64,000 nt of DNA from Arthrobacter sp. P2b. GTDB lineage: Bacteria; Actinomycetota; Actinomycetes; Actinomycetales; Micrococcaceae. Location: assembly GCF_900168295.1 (NCBI RefSeq), contig NZ_FVZL01000016.1:1-64000 (forward strand). The letters run 5' to 3'. The notes under the pieces are model-generated. The model made no database searches. It was not told where the DNA came from and saw nothing but the letters and a program-made list of their open reading frames with translations. The translations under genes and the position numbers were made by a program. Each line of letters opens with the position of its first letter. Position 1 is the first letter of the stretch. This document shows, one piece after another, positions 9,423 to 18,841 of the stretch.

Positions 9423-9654
9423 AAGTCCCGGAATTAGCGACCTCAAGCAGCAGGGCGCGTAGGGCAGCAGATGGGTCCCATATAGCAGGTCATGCCAGAC
9501 GCTTCCTGTAGGGTCGCCATCCTACAGCGGTCAATAGTCGAGTTGACCTCGCAGCTGAAAGGCTAAGGCCATCAGAGTTCCGCCACGACGGTCGATTGGT
9601 TACGACCGCGGCCAGTCATCTGACCCGCAACTTGAAGACGTCAGGAGGGATCTT

Positions 9655-9930
9655 GTCGACTCTGAGGGCATCGAGGCGGACTGCCTAGACGGCCGGCCCG
9701 CGGAGCTTTCGACAGAGTTTGGTGCGGGCGCTGGTTGAGGTGGTGCTGGAGCGGATAAGTTTCGCCCGAGTGTTCCTGGGCGCCGACACCGGAACCGCCG
9801 AGGACGAGGAGATGGGCGCGGATCCAAGCGAAGGTGCAGAGTCTCGTCCCAGAGGCCGCGGGAGTGGTCCCACCATCCACCCTTCCGACGCCCCTACGAA
9901 CTGTGCAGGTTGTGCCCTCACTTGAAGAAC
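9655..9930 (+). pseudogene. deoR-family middle/C-terminal fragment, copy 3
   Basis: A third deoR remnant. It begins with a stretch matching the end of the front half at 4490-4550 (both encode DSEGI...DCLxGR) and continues as LVEVVLERISFARVFLGADT and GTAEDE before breaking down. Copy 1 picks up in the same family region (GADAVTAEDG). It therefore overlaps both the N-terminal half and the C-terminal copies, showing that all belong to one gene type. Stops and frame changes rule out function. It separates the TIR-like cassette from the DUF262 cassette. Confidence 0.55.
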
Positions 9931-10155
9931 TGCTGTTGGTATCCGCCAGCCTCGACATCGCGCCCTTCGCGACGCGGTCGAGCTCGTTCTGCTGCGCCTT
10001 GACCTACATCAGTTCGCCGGAAGTCTGACCGCTGTAATTCACGCTGCGACTCGGCCGAAACGGGTCTGATCCGTGGGCGGGCAAGTACTCTTAGGAATTA
10101 AGAGTCAGTAGACGGCAACATCATCGTGTCGTTCGTATTAGTGGGGGCGGTAGCT

Positions 10156-12081
10156 GTGGAATTGCAGCCTGAAAAAGAGAATCTGGACCGTACGTTCTCT
10201 CAAACGGTTTTCCATATCGATTTCTACCAGCGCAGTTACAAATGGAGCGAGGAGCCTGTCCGACGACTTCTCGATGACATATTTTTTCCCTTTGACGAGT
10301 TGTGGAAGAAGTACGAGGCTCTTGAGCCTTCTGTCTCGAACATAACCGAGCGCTATCCGTGGTACTACCTAAATACCTACGTCACTAACACAATCGACGG
10401 ACGCGTATTTGTCGTGGACGGGCAACAACGACTCACCACCGTGACGCTGATTCTCATCAAGCTCTATCACCTCGCTATCGCATTCAGCTCCGAACGTCGC
10501 AGCTGGATCGAAAGCAAAATCGTAGGTCACTCCGGCGACGGGCTGAACTTCTGGATGAATCATGAAGATCATCTCCATGTACTGCGCGCCCTATATGCAG
10601 GGACACCGGCTGACGACATCGACACCAGTTCTGGCGTCACGGCCCTCAACATGGTGGATAACTACAGCCTGATCGCGGGCTATCTCGACAACAAACTTTC
10701 CGATTCGCGTCGGTTTGAGACGTTCGCAGTCTATTTCTTGAAGCGTCTTGTCCTTGTGAACCTCGAAGTAGGTTCGACGGACGTCCCAATGGTCTTTGAA
10801 GTCATCAACGATCGCGGCGTTCGTCTTAAGCCCCATGAGATCCTCAAGGGCAAGCTCCTAGGACAGGTCGACAAATTGGAGATTTCGCAACTGAATCTGA
10901 ATGAATTGTGGGACTCGCGCATAGAGGAACTTTCGTTCTACGGAGATGACGTTCCTGACGATTTCTTCCGCACCTGGCTTAAAGGCCGCTTCGCCGCGAC
11001 ACGTGCTGCCGGTCGCCGCTTCGATGGCGACTACCACCGCGAAATGTTCACGTACGAGATGAATCAGCTACTGAAGCTTGAGCACGATGCAGTCGCGGTC
11101 AAGAAATTCCTGCTTGAAGACTTTGCTTACTATTCGCGGCTGTTTCTTAGGGTTCAATTCCTTACGAGAAAAGAGACCGCAGAGTATGAGGGCATTTACT
11201 TCAATGGCGCAGTCATCAATAAGCTTGATTCCCAAGCATCCTTAATCTTGGCAGCATGCTCGATTGACGACCCTGAAGAAGATGCGAAGATCGCAGCCGT
11301 TGGTGCCGGCATAGATAAAATGTCAACGTTACTGCGACTCCAGGGTGCATACAGCTCAAATGAGTTCCTCGACCGCCTGTTCCTTGTTGCCGCCGATCTC
11401 CATGGTCAGAATTCCGCTGAAATTCCCGATATTTTCGAACGCCATCTGCGGGCGGAAATCGCTATACGCCGCGGCATTGAGCACCCGGGAGCCTTCAACC
11501 GCCAGCTTTTCAACACAATGACTGTCGATCGGTTGGGCAGTCGATTCACGAGATACCTCTTCGCCCGGGTGGAAAAGTACATCGCGCAGGGCATGAAGAA
11601 AGAAATGAAACATCCCTTCGAGGACTTGGTGACCAAGACGGGCTATAAGACAGGTTTCCATATCGAGCACATCCTGTCATACAACGACGAAAATCGTTCC
11701 CTCTATGGTGAGGATGACGAACGATTCGAAGCGGAACGAGGCCGCCTAGGCGGAATCCTCCTCCTGCGCGGCCGAGACAACATCTCGAGCAATAATGAGT
11801 CTTACGCCAACAAACTTCGTTCCTATGCCAACAGTCTGTATTGGAACGAAACGCTGCGTTCCGACACATATAAGAGCAAAAAGGACTTTGCAGACTTCAT
11901 TCGAGAAGAAAGCCTCAATCTACGGTCTCTCGAATCTTTCGGCCCCCAAGAACTGGCGGAACGTCACGAGCTGTTGGGCGAAATTGTCCAACGCATTTGG
12001 CCGGTCTTGGCTTCGACTACGTCCGGTGCATCTCCTACGGAGACGCCTGAGCTTGCTATCGACGAACCGGCTGACGCCTAG
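10156..12081 (+). CDS. GmrSD-like DUF262/DUF1524 protein
   Basis: Single-chain protein resembling GmrSD-type (type IV, modification-dependent) restriction enzymes. Counting from an upstream GTG at 10126, the DUF262 part has FYQRSYKW (residues 33-40) and the DGQQR nucleotide-binding motif (98-102) in VVDGQQRLTTVTLIL. The C-terminal part carries an HNH-like DUF1524 motif (HIEHILS, H512/H515) followed by GGILLLRGRDNISSNN. In this family DUF262 uses NTP hydrolysis and DUF1524 cuts DNA; known members attack glucosylated hydroxymethylcytosine phage DNA. I prefer the GTG at 10156, which has GGGGGCGG just upstream; the GTG at 10126 has no ribosome site. It stands alone between a dead deoR copy and a 626-base gap. 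Confidence 0.8.
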   Translation: MELQPEKENLDRTFSQTVFHIDFYQRSYKWSEEPVRRLLDDIFFPFDELWKKYEALEPSVSNITERYPWYYLNTYVTNTIDGRVFVVDGQQRLTTVTLILIKLYHLAIAFSSERRSWIESKIVGHSGDGLNFWMNHEDHLHVLRALYAGTPADDIDTSSGVTALNMVDNYSLIAGYLDNKLSDSRRFETFAVYFLKRLVLVNLEVGSTDVPMVFEVINDRGVRLKPHEILKGKLLGQVDKLEISQLNLNELWDSRIEELSFYGDDVPDDFFRTWLKGRFAATRAAGRRFDGDYHREMFTYEMNQLLKLEHDAVAVKKFLLEDFAYYSRLFLRVQFLTRKETAEYEGIYFNGAVINKLDSQASLILAACSIDDPEEDAKIAAVGAGIDKMSTLLRLQGAYSSNEFLDRLFLVAADLHGQNSAEIPDIFERHLRAEIAIRRGIEHPGAFNRQLFNTMTVDRLGSRFTRYLFARVEKYIAQGMKKEMKHPFEDLVTKTGYKTGFHIEHILSYNDENRSLYGEDDERFEAERGRLGGILLLRGRDNISSNNESYANKLRSYANSLYWNETLRSDTYKSKKDFADFIREESLNLRSLESFGPQELAERHELLGEIVQRIWPVLASTTSGASPTETPELAIDEPADA

Positions 12082-12707
12082 CGGCAGTGGCGGTGATGTT
12101 GAAAGTATGCAGCCTACTGCCAAGCTCAGGGGTAGATGCTGGTCTTCGGTTCTGTCGGTGGCATAGAAACTATGGCCGGCCGTTCTTTGATCTCTGCCAC
12201 GCCAAGACTTCCCGACTCGCCGGCAAGTTTAGTGGCAAGGTGATGAGATGCACCGGCTTTGGCACGCTTAGCTCTTTCCCCGCGAGAACTACTGGCGGAG
12301 CAGGACCATCGGCGTCCCCAATATGCCGTGATTTCCACGTCTTAGCCGAATTACCACTAGTAGGCGAGCATAAGACAGTCCAGTGAGAAGTTACCGCGGC
12401 TCGTCATCTCCGTACTCGCTCCAAGTGAGGGAACATTGCAATTGGGCAATGAGGGGCCCGTGCTGGAAGCCGATCGAGCCTACACTGTGACGGCGACCTC
12501 GACATCGGCTATGCCAATGGCAACGGTCATGAAGGAGCTCTCTATACCCTGCCGTCAATGGATTCTGTGCTACGGCGCTTGGCGGATATAGCGTCCTGCC
12601 TAACATGCATTCCGACCCAGGGTTTGCGAGGAGACAAGCATCACCCAACTTGGCAGGCTCGCTGGGAGCGTCTTGCGACATTATGTCGGGGCACTGGCCC
12701 AGAATGG
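12082..12707 (+). other. Intergenic gap before the methyltransferase operon
   Basis: About 626 bases with no gene I can support. Open stretches on both strands are short and lack recognisable motifs or ribosome sites. The methyltransferase frame is open back to 12558, but the extra 50 residues look non-coding in composition. The promoter of the six-gene operon should lie here; I could not single out a convincing -35/-10 pair or operator. Confidence 0.5.
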
Positions 12708-13958
12708 ATGACTATGAAGACTGAACTATCTGCAGCAGCGACGCGCCGGAGACTGACCACTCTTGCGAAACTGCACGGCACCCGTGAGGTAGCCCAAGTA
12801 CTCGGACATTCCACGAGGACGGTGGAGCGTTGGATTTCGGATGTGACGCCTGTTCCTGCTCTGCTGGCGCCAGCCCTGGACAGCTTTTATGGCCTCTTGC
12901 CGACAGATGTCGTCGGTACATCGGGAAGCTACAGATTCGTCGACCTCTTTGCTGGCATAGGCGGTATCCGCCTCGGCCTAGAAGCCGCCGGTGCCGAATG
13001 CGTCTTCACAAGTGAGTGGGACAAGTTCGCTGTCAAGACGTACATGGCCAATCACGATTCCCGTCACCAAGTCTTGGGTGACATTAACTCGGTCGACGCA
13101 GCTGACGTACCCGACCACGATATCCTTGCGGCAGGTTTCCCCTGCCAGCCCTTCTCTCTGGCTGGTGTATCCAAAAAGAATTCTCTTGGACGTGACCACG
13201 GGTTTTTGGACAAGACCCAAGGCACGCTATTCTTCAATGTTGCAGAGCTTATAGAGAAGAAGCGACCCAAAGCATTCTTACTCGAGAACGTTAAGAACCT
13301 TATTAGCCATGACAAGGGCCGTACCTTTGCCGTCATTAAAGAAGTTCTCGAGAAGGATCTGGGTTATTCTATCCAGTACAAAGTAGTTGATGCCAAAGGA
13401 TTCGTGCCCCAGCACCGCGAAAGAATATATATTGTCGGTTTTGAGTCAAAAGTGGCATGGGACTGGAATTTGGTGACACCCAACCATCGAGTCGATAAGC
13501 TCGGACGCATCCTGCATTCCGAGATCGAACCCGTAGAGGCGGACCTTCCATATTTGGACAAATTCGGGCAAGTTGACGATCGCTACGTACTCAGCGACAA
13601 GCTTTGGGCGTACCTCCAGGCCTACGCCGAGAAGCATCGTCTTGCCGGCAACGGTTTTGGCTACGGTCTTGTTGAACCCGAGCACACGACGCGAACCTTA
13701 TCAGCTCGCTACCACAAGGATGGCTCCGAGATATTGGTCTCCCGCGGGCCCCGAGGAAACCCTAGGCGTCTAACTCCCCGCGAGTGTGCTCGGTTGATGG
13801 GTTTCCCAGATACATTCCGCATCCCTGTGAGTGATACGCAGGCCTACCGTCAGTTCGGCAATTCGGTCGTCGTACCCGTAATAGAAGCACTGGCAAGTCA
13901 AATGATTGACCATTTAGATAAACTCACGGATAAAGATCGGCTAGCGGAGGCATCATAG
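12708..13958 (+). CDS. C5-cytosine DNA methyltransferase with N-terminal HTH
   Basis: Methylates cytosine at C5 in a specific site, protecting self DNA. All key motifs are present in order: SAM motif I (FVDLFAGIGGIRLGLEAAG), motif IV with the catalytic Cys (GFPCQPFSLAG), motif VI (ENV in FLLENVKNL), motif VIII (QHRERIYIVGF), and motifs IX-X (LTPRECARLMGFPDTF; YRQFGNSVVVPVIEA). The first 70 residues carry an HTH (TREVAQVLGHSTRTVERWIS), an arrangement also seen in M.EcoRII/Dcm-type enzymes. I chose the ATG at 12708 (ATG ACT ATG) because translation upstream looks non-coding; 12714 is the alternative. It is first in a run in which every gene is separated by only a few bases from the next. Recognition site unknown. 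Confidence 0.92.
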   Translation: MTMKTELSAAATRRRLTTLAKLHGTREVAQVLGHSTRTVERWISDVTPVPALLAPALDSFYGLLPTDVVGTSGSYRFVDLFAGIGGIRLGLEAAGAECVFTSEWDKFAVKTYMANHDSRHQVLGDINSVDAADVPDHDILAAGFPCQPFSLAGVSKKNSLGRDHGFLDKTQGTLFFNVAELIEKKRPKAFLLENVKNLISHDKGRTFAVIKEVLEKDLGYSIQYKVVDAKGFVPQHRERIYIVGFESKVAWDWNLVTPNHRVDKLGRILHSEIEPVEADLPYLDKFGQVDDRYVLSDKLWAYLQAYAEKHRLAGNGFGYGLVEPEHTTRTLSARYHKDGSEILVSRGPRGNPRRLTPRECARLMGFPDTFRIPVSDTQAYRQFGNSVVVPVIEALASQMIDHLDKLTDKDRLAEAS

Positions 13959-13961
13959 GTA

Positions 13962-15848
13962 ATGGCTGTTGGGGGGACATGGAAGTCCGACTCTGCCAAG
14001 GGACTCGTCTTCCAGACAGAGTTTGGCATCTTACCCGTGAAGGGTATCGATGTTTGGTCGGCGGAATACGAGGGACTCAAGGAGATTGAAGGCCACGCGT
14101 GCAGCAGGCCGTCAACCGACTTACCGGACTTGGAGTTTTCGGCCGACCTGCTGCAGCTCCAGCCGGTAATCGTGGCCACCAACACAGGACGGACCTCCTT
14201 GGCGCTGCAAGCGATCAACGCCGTCAATCAACCTCTGGTGGAGTCTTGGCCTAGTACGGACCAGGACATCATCGGGACTCAATGGTTCGCGGTAGACCAG
14301 GATGACGTTACTCGCAGATCCGAAGAACTTGCTTCTCGTGGAATTTCTTTATTGCAAGAACTTACTGAAGCGCAGGAACTTTGGTTGCTTTGGCATAGCA
14401 ACCTCGATGTTGAACATCTCAGTGGTGAGTTCCCGGACATAGTTGTGGGGCCACGAGTTGACGAGGCGCCGAGCCTACCAAGCGAACTAGTGAAAGCAAC
14501 TTTGTACCCGTACCAAACGACGGGCATATCAAAACTGACATCTATGGCGAGCCAAGGACTGGGTTGCCTTCTCGCTGACGAGATGGGCCTTGGCAAAACC
14601 ATCCAAGCAATAGCTGTGATGTCGTGGATGAGCAGGAACGTTGGATCGCCATCACTGGTCGTAGCTCCCTCCTCGACAACGGCGAACTGGTGCCGAGAAC
14701 TTGGTCGGTTCGCGCCCCATTTGAGCGTTTACGAGCACACAGGGTCCCAGCGAACCGGCGATCCATCAGTTCTTAGGAACGCGGACGTCGTCGTGACGTC
14801 CTTTGACCTTCTCATTCGCGATGAATTCCTGATGCGGGAGATCGAATGGAAGACTATATCTGTTGACGAAGCGCAAAACATCAAGAACCCGCAAGCACAA
14901 CGAGCACAGGTCTTAAAGCGTCTGCGGTCGCGGACAAAAATGGCAATCACCGGTACACCGATAGAGAACTCGCTCACTGATCTCTGGTCTATCATGTCGC
15001 TCCTTGCACCAGATCATTTGTCATCTCTCGACGACTTCAAAGTCCGCTACCCAGACGAAACTCATGCCGCGCTTGAGCTGGGCCGCAGAGTAGCACCTCT
15101 GATAATTAGGCGGAGAGTCAATGAAGTTGCCGGGGACCTTCCGGCACGCACCGATGCTCTGGTACCTGTTCACACGAGTAACCTGCTCGCACTGGAATAC
15201 GAGCGAGTACGGCTGGACGAATCGCTGGCTCCGCTAGCTAAGATCGGCTATCTTCGGCAAATCTGCTCAAGCTTACGGTGCTTGGACAACAGCAACCCTC
15301 CTATCACGTCCGGAAACCCCAAGTACGAACAGGCCTTACAGATTATCGCCGAGGCCTTCAGTCGCGACTGCAAAGTCCTCCTCTTCGCTTCCTATACTCC
15401 GACCATCGATGAGATCCAACAAGATCTTGGCAGCCGCTTTGCTTCTGCGCTGGTATCTCGCCTCGACGGCCAGGTACCAATTGGGGAACGGCAATCGACC
15501 ATCGATGCATTCACCGACTTCTCGGGCCCGGCAATCCTGGTGCTCAACCCTAAGGCAGCTGGAGTCGGGATCAACATCCAAGCGGCCAACTACGTTATTC
15601 ATTACACTCCGGAATGGAACCCCGCAACTATTGACCAAGCTTCGGCGCGCTCCTATCGGCGAGGACAAAGCAAACCCGTCTTCGTCTATTCGCTTTACTA
15701 TAAAGACACCGTAGAAGAGCTGATGCTGGAGCGAGTCCAAGCCAAGCGAGTTTTGTCAGCGCATGGGCTGAAGGCGGCCGAGGAATTACCGAGCAATAGA
15801 GAGATTGACGAGATGCTAATGCGGAGTCCCAAGGAGAGTTCGGTATGA
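13962..15848 (+). CDS. SNF2-family DNA translocase/helicase
   Basis: Superfamily 2 ATPase of the SWI2/SNF2 group. The Walker A box is LADEMGLGKT (about residues 203-212), the DEAD-type box is DEAQ (near 300), and motif III is ITGTPIENSLTDLW. The C-terminal helicase lobe shows VLLFASYTPT, RLDGQVPIGERQ, NPKAAGVGINIQAA and ASARSYRRGQ. Residues 1-170 are not assigned. SNF2 proteins move along duplex DNA and remodel bound proteins. GGAGG lies 11 bases before the ATG, three bases after the methyltransferase stop. The C-terminus overlaps the next gene by four bases. Role inferred: the motor of a multi-subunit restriction complex. Confidence 0.92.
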   Translation: MAVGGTWKSDSAKGLVFQTEFGILPVKGIDVWSAEYEGLKEIEGHACSRPSTDLPDLEFSADLLQLQPVIVATNTGRTSLALQAINAVNQPLVESWPSTDQDIIGTQWFAVDQDDVTRRSEELASRGISLLQELTEAQELWLLWHSNLDVEHLSGEFPDIVVGPRVDEAPSLPSELVKATLYPYQTTGISKLTSMASQGLGCLLADEMGLGKTIQAIAVMSWMSRNVGSPSLVVAPSSTTANWCRELGRFAPHLSVYEHTGSQRTGDPSVLRNADVVVTSFDLLIRDEFLMREIEWKTISVDEAQNIKNPQAQRAQVLKRLRSRTKMAITGTPIENSLTDLWSIMSLLAPDHLSSLDDFKVRYPDETHAALELGRRVAPLIIRRRVNEVAGDLPARTDALVPVHTSNLLALEYERVRLDESLAPLAKIGYLRQICSSLRCLDNSNPPITSGNPKYEQALQIIAEAFSRDCKVLLFASYTPTIDEIQQDLGSRFASALVSRLDGQVPIGERQSTIDAFTDFSGPAILVLNPKAAGVGINIQAANYVIHYTPEWNPATIDQASARSYRRGQSKPVFVYSLYYKDTVEELMLERVQAKRVLSAHGLKAAEELPSNREIDEMLMRSPKESSV

Positions 15849-16348
15849 CCGCCACGGTAACCACATCCGTGAGCAAAGTACTCACTCCTAATGACGTAGG
15901 GTCGACAGGTTCTCATCAAGCCGGAATCGCAGTTCCTAGACAAGATGAAATGTTGGCTTTCTTCCCCGCGCTGGATGCCACCGAGTACAACCCAAGACAG
16001 TCGCTGCTATTTCGCGAAGTAAGCGGCATTGATGAGTGGCCCCTTAACTTTATCTACTACAACGGTAGGCTGCATGGTCGCTCCACTAGGAATGAATATC
16101 GGCTGACGGGCCTGACGCCATTTTTCAAAAAACACAAAGCCGCGGTCGGAGATATCTTGCAGCTTGGCAAGACGCAAACTGGACGATGGACGATCGAAAT
16201 AGTTCACTCCCAGGAACGTACCGCCGCAGTTGAGGTTCTGCCACCTTACTCCTTCGAGATAAACGGCGATGCATCTCTAAATTATGAAACAATCAAGCTC
16301 TCCGGCACTTGGAGTGCGGTCTCGAGAAGGAAGAATAGTGTCCGCTGA
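15845..16348 (+). CDS. Free-standing EcoRII-N DNA-recognition domain
   Basis: A 167-residue protein that looks like the N-terminal effector-binding (pseudo-B3) domain of EcoRII, without the nuclease domain. The family marks are a start like LTPNDVGSTGSHQAGIAVPR, then FFPALD and NPRQSLLF, then FIYYNGRLHGRSTRNEYRLT and VGDILQLGK. In EcoRII this domain reads the target sequence. As a separate subunit it could give sequence specificity to the SNF2/GHKL/HNH proteins encoded beside it. Its ATG overlaps the SNF2 stop (ATGA), and its 3' end overlaps the GHKL gene. The domain call rests on motif memory, not an alignment. Confidence 0.78.
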   Translation: MTATVTTSVSKVLTPNDVGSTGSHQAGIAVPRQDEMLAFFPALDATEYNPRQSLLFREVSGIDEWPLNFIYYNGRLHGRSTRNEYRLTGLTPFFKKHKAAVGDILQLGKTQTGRWTIEIVHSQERTAAVEVLPPYSFEINGDASLNYETIKLSGTWSAVSRRKNSVR

Positions 16349-17918
16349 ATTATTCGAAGTAACCCCTGATCCGGAACGCATTACTGAATCGTTGCGTGAC
16401 ACCGGCTACGTACTAAACACAGCCGTTGCTGACATTATCGATAACTCAATCGCTGCCGGCGCTGACTCTGTTTTTGTGGAACTGAAGCTGGATCCTCGCG
16501 GGAATGTGCGCTTCAGCGTCACCGATAACGGAATAGGGATGGATCGGAACGGACTTGTTAATGCTCTCAAGTATGGTTCCGCTCGCCGTCCCGATCCGTC
16601 CAGCCTTGGCAAGTTCGGATTGGGGCTCAAGACTGCTTCCACGTCCTTTGCACGGCGACTTAAGCTGACCTCAAAGTCCGAAAACGGTATGCCCGCTGCG
16701 ACAGCAATCTGGGATTTGGACCTGGTTCCAGTCCAAGGATGGCAAGTATCAGTCGATTCGCAAGCGGACCCCATTGATGCTGGTCTGTTGGAAAAGCACA
16801 CTGCGGGCACAGGTACGGTCGTGCGCTGGGAAAAGATCGACCGATTGATACGTGACTATAAAAACCCTTCGGGCGATCGCGCTCATGGTGCCATAAAGAG
16901 ACATGTCAACTCCCTGCGTGACCATCTAGCGATGGTATTCCAACGGTTCCTCGATCCTGAAGACACACGTGCGGCCAACGTCAAAATCTCCGTAAACGAA
17001 ACGCCGGTTGATGCCTGGAATCCTTTCGGCTTCGGCTCTGACAAACTACTCGACGCGTCTATTCCCGTTGATCTTGGCGACAAGACCACGACAATGCACC
17101 TCAAAGCCTTCGTCCTTCCCCGCAAAACCGAGCTCCAAGCAGCCGACGGGGACGGTGCGCCAGCCTTGGCGCGGTTGGGAAATAAAACACAAGGCATATA
17201 CGTTTACCGTGAAAATCGACTAATTCATGGGCCTGACTGGCTCAACATGTGGGCACAGGAACCCCACTTCACCTTGTGTCGTGCCGAGCTTTCATTTGAT
17301 CATGAGCTTGATCTCGCGTTCCAAGTTGATATCAAGAAATCAACCATCATCTTGGACACCGCCCTTGCAGACGTAGTCTTTAGAGCCCTCACGCCGCCTC
17401 GACGTGCTGCCGAGGCCCGCTACCGCGATGGTCAGCGCTCACGCGCTAGAGATATGTCCGATCCGGAGCTGCATGCACCTTCAAATGCTGCTATCAAGGA
17501 CAAATCTAAGTCCATACCCAATGCGACGCTGCAGTCAACGGACGAAAGTTCGGGAACCGCAGAAATCCGGAATGACCATGGTGTCGTGAAAGTCGATTTC
17601 GTGCAATCGACTTCCGGAGTCTTCGTCGAAGCCGTTGATGAGCTTCGCGATGGTATCCTCTACCAGCCTGCCTACATTGGGGACAACCCAGGAGTCAGAA
17701 TCAGCAAATCCCACCCTTACTATGAGAAGGTCTACCTTCCGAATCAGGCCTCAGGCAACACTATTCAGGCACTGGATTCACTTCTTTGGGCCCTGGCGTC
17801 CGCCGAGTTCCGGTCTGCCCAAGACTCAACGAGGGAAATCTTCGAAGACATCCGGTACGACGTGTCACGAGCCCTGAAGAAGCTCGTGGAGGATCTTCCC
17901 TCCCCGGATTCTGAGTAG
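16338..17918 (+). CDS. GHKL ATPase, MutL/MORC/Hsp90-like
   Basis: ATPase with the Bergerat fold: N-box AVADIIDNSIAAGAD (N36), G1 box VTDNGIGMD, G2 box GKFGLGLKTAS. At the position where MutL and MORC proteins have the catalytic Glu (ELIDNS), this protein has D32. A middle domain (YVYRENRLIHGPDW) resembles the transducer region of MutL/MORC proteins. The C-terminal 200 residues are unassigned. The GTG start at 16338 has AGAAGGAAG just upstream and lies inside the end of the EcoRII-N gene (11-base overlap). MutL-like ATPases clustered with methyltransferases, translocases and nucleases have been described as parts of restriction-modification systems, ancestral to eukaryotic MORC proteins. It probably clamps or loops DNA. 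Confidence 0.88.
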   Translation: MSAELFEVTPDPERITESLRDTGYVLNTAVADIIDNSIAAGADSVFVELKLDPRGNVRFSVTDNGIGMDRNGLVNALKYGSARRPDPSSLGKFGLGLKTASTSFARRLKLTSKSENGMPAATAIWDLDLVPVQGWQVSVDSQADPIDAGLLEKHTAGTGTVVRWEKIDRLIRDYKNPSGDRAHGAIKRHVNSLRDHLAMVFQRFLDPEDTRAANVKISVNETPVDAWNPFGFGSDKLLDASIPVDLGDKTTTMHLKAFVLPRKTELQAADGDGAPALARLGNKTQGIYVYRENRLIHGPDWLNMWAQEPHFTLCRAELSFDHELDLAFQVDIKKSTIILDTALADVVFRALTPPRRAAEARYRDGQRSRARDMSDPELHAPSNAAIKDKSKSIPNATLQSTDESSGTAEIRNDHGVVKVDFVQSTSGVFVEAVDELRDGILYQPAYIGDNPGVRISKSHPYYEKVYLPNQASGNTIQALDSLLWALASAEFRSAQDSTREIFEDIRYDVSRALKKLVEDLPSPDSE

Positions 17919-17927
17919 GCCTCCTCC

Positions 17928-18833
17928 ATGAACGCGAACGCACTCGCTCGAGCACTGAGCAGTGCCCTTAGCCTTCCGATTACTGCAAAGTCTGATGCCC
18001 GTACGGGGACAACTGAATTCCGTCTTGAAGGAATGTCTCGTCCCCACGGTTTCAGTATCGTAGTGACGCAATTGCTGAGCCGGGTCAAAGCTGAACTGCA
18101 ACTGGACCGACTTGCTGCGGATCTTCTTCGAGTGATCGGAGAGGCCGCACCTGAAAGATGGCTCCAAGTGGCTGAGATAGCTCGCGCGTACGAGTCCCTA
18201 GGAGCGCAGTTTCAAATACTCGTCAACGGATCCAGCGTTGATGCCCTAACTTCAAAGGAACTGACTGGTAACGTCCGTACCTTTGCGTGCACGGGCAGCT
18301 TGATGAGGACATCGGTTGATGAATCCAACTCCGATGTTTTCATGGTTTCCGAGGCGCTCTTTAGCTTCATAATCTGTCTCCTCCCTCTTGATGCCGATCA
18401 AGAGACACCACCGGAACTTGGGAACGTCGATTTTACCTTTGCTTCTGAGGGTCAGAAGTATTCCGTATTAGCTACTAAGTATGAGCGCAGCAGAGCCAAC
18501 CGTGCTGCTGCGATAGCAGTGCACGGTAACTCCTGCGTTGTCTGTCAATTCAGTTTTGACGAGAGCTACGGCGACCTTGCTCGCGGCTACGTTGAGGTGC
18601 ATCATTTGGTGCCAGTAAGTTCGATGGGTGGGGCCCGTCCTGTAGACCCGATTACGGAGTTAGTACCACTCTGCGCCAACTGCCATCGCATGGCGCACAG
18701 ACGCTGGCCGCCTTACACGCCTCAAGAGCTTTCAGAAGCGCGGATGCATTCGGCTTCGACACAAAAGCACTTTCAGCAGTGTGTAGGCATAGTGTCTGAG
18801 CCCGACATTAGGATTTCACCAACGGAATCATAG
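17928..18833 (+). CDS. HNH endonuclease
   Basis: Probable cutting subunit. The last 110 residues carry a zinc-supported HNH domain: CVVC, then VEVHHLVPVS (catalytic His pair), then ELVPLCANCHRMAHRR with the second Cys pair and the final His. This order is the McrA-like HNH arrangement. The first 170 residues have no domain I recognise and may bind DNA or the partner proteins. It starts 10 bases after the GHKL stop and ends 8 bases before the sigma-factor gene. The only complete nuclease motif in the six-gene run is here, so this protein most likely cleaves unmethylated DNA. Confidence 0.88.
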   Translation: MNANALARALSSALSLPITAKSDARTGTTEFRLEGMSRPHGFSIVVTQLLSRVKAELQLDRLAADLLRVIGEAAPERWLQVAEIARAYESLGAQFQILVNGSSVDALTSKELTGNVRTFACTGSLMRTSVDESNSDVFMVSEALFSFIICLLPLDADQETPPELGNVDFTFASEGQKYSVLATKYERSRANRAAAIAVHGNSCVVCQFSFDESYGDLARGYVEVHHLVPVSSMGGARPVDPITELVPLCANCHRMAHRRWPPYTPQELSEARMHSASTQKHFQQCVGIVSEPDIRISPTES

Positions 18834-18841
18834 GGGGCAGC

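Noticed and set aside
9506..9527. Hairpin CTGTAGG/CCTACAG after the TIR-like gene as terminator
   Set aside because: Only seven pairs, eight-base loop and no T tract; too weak to list as a feature.
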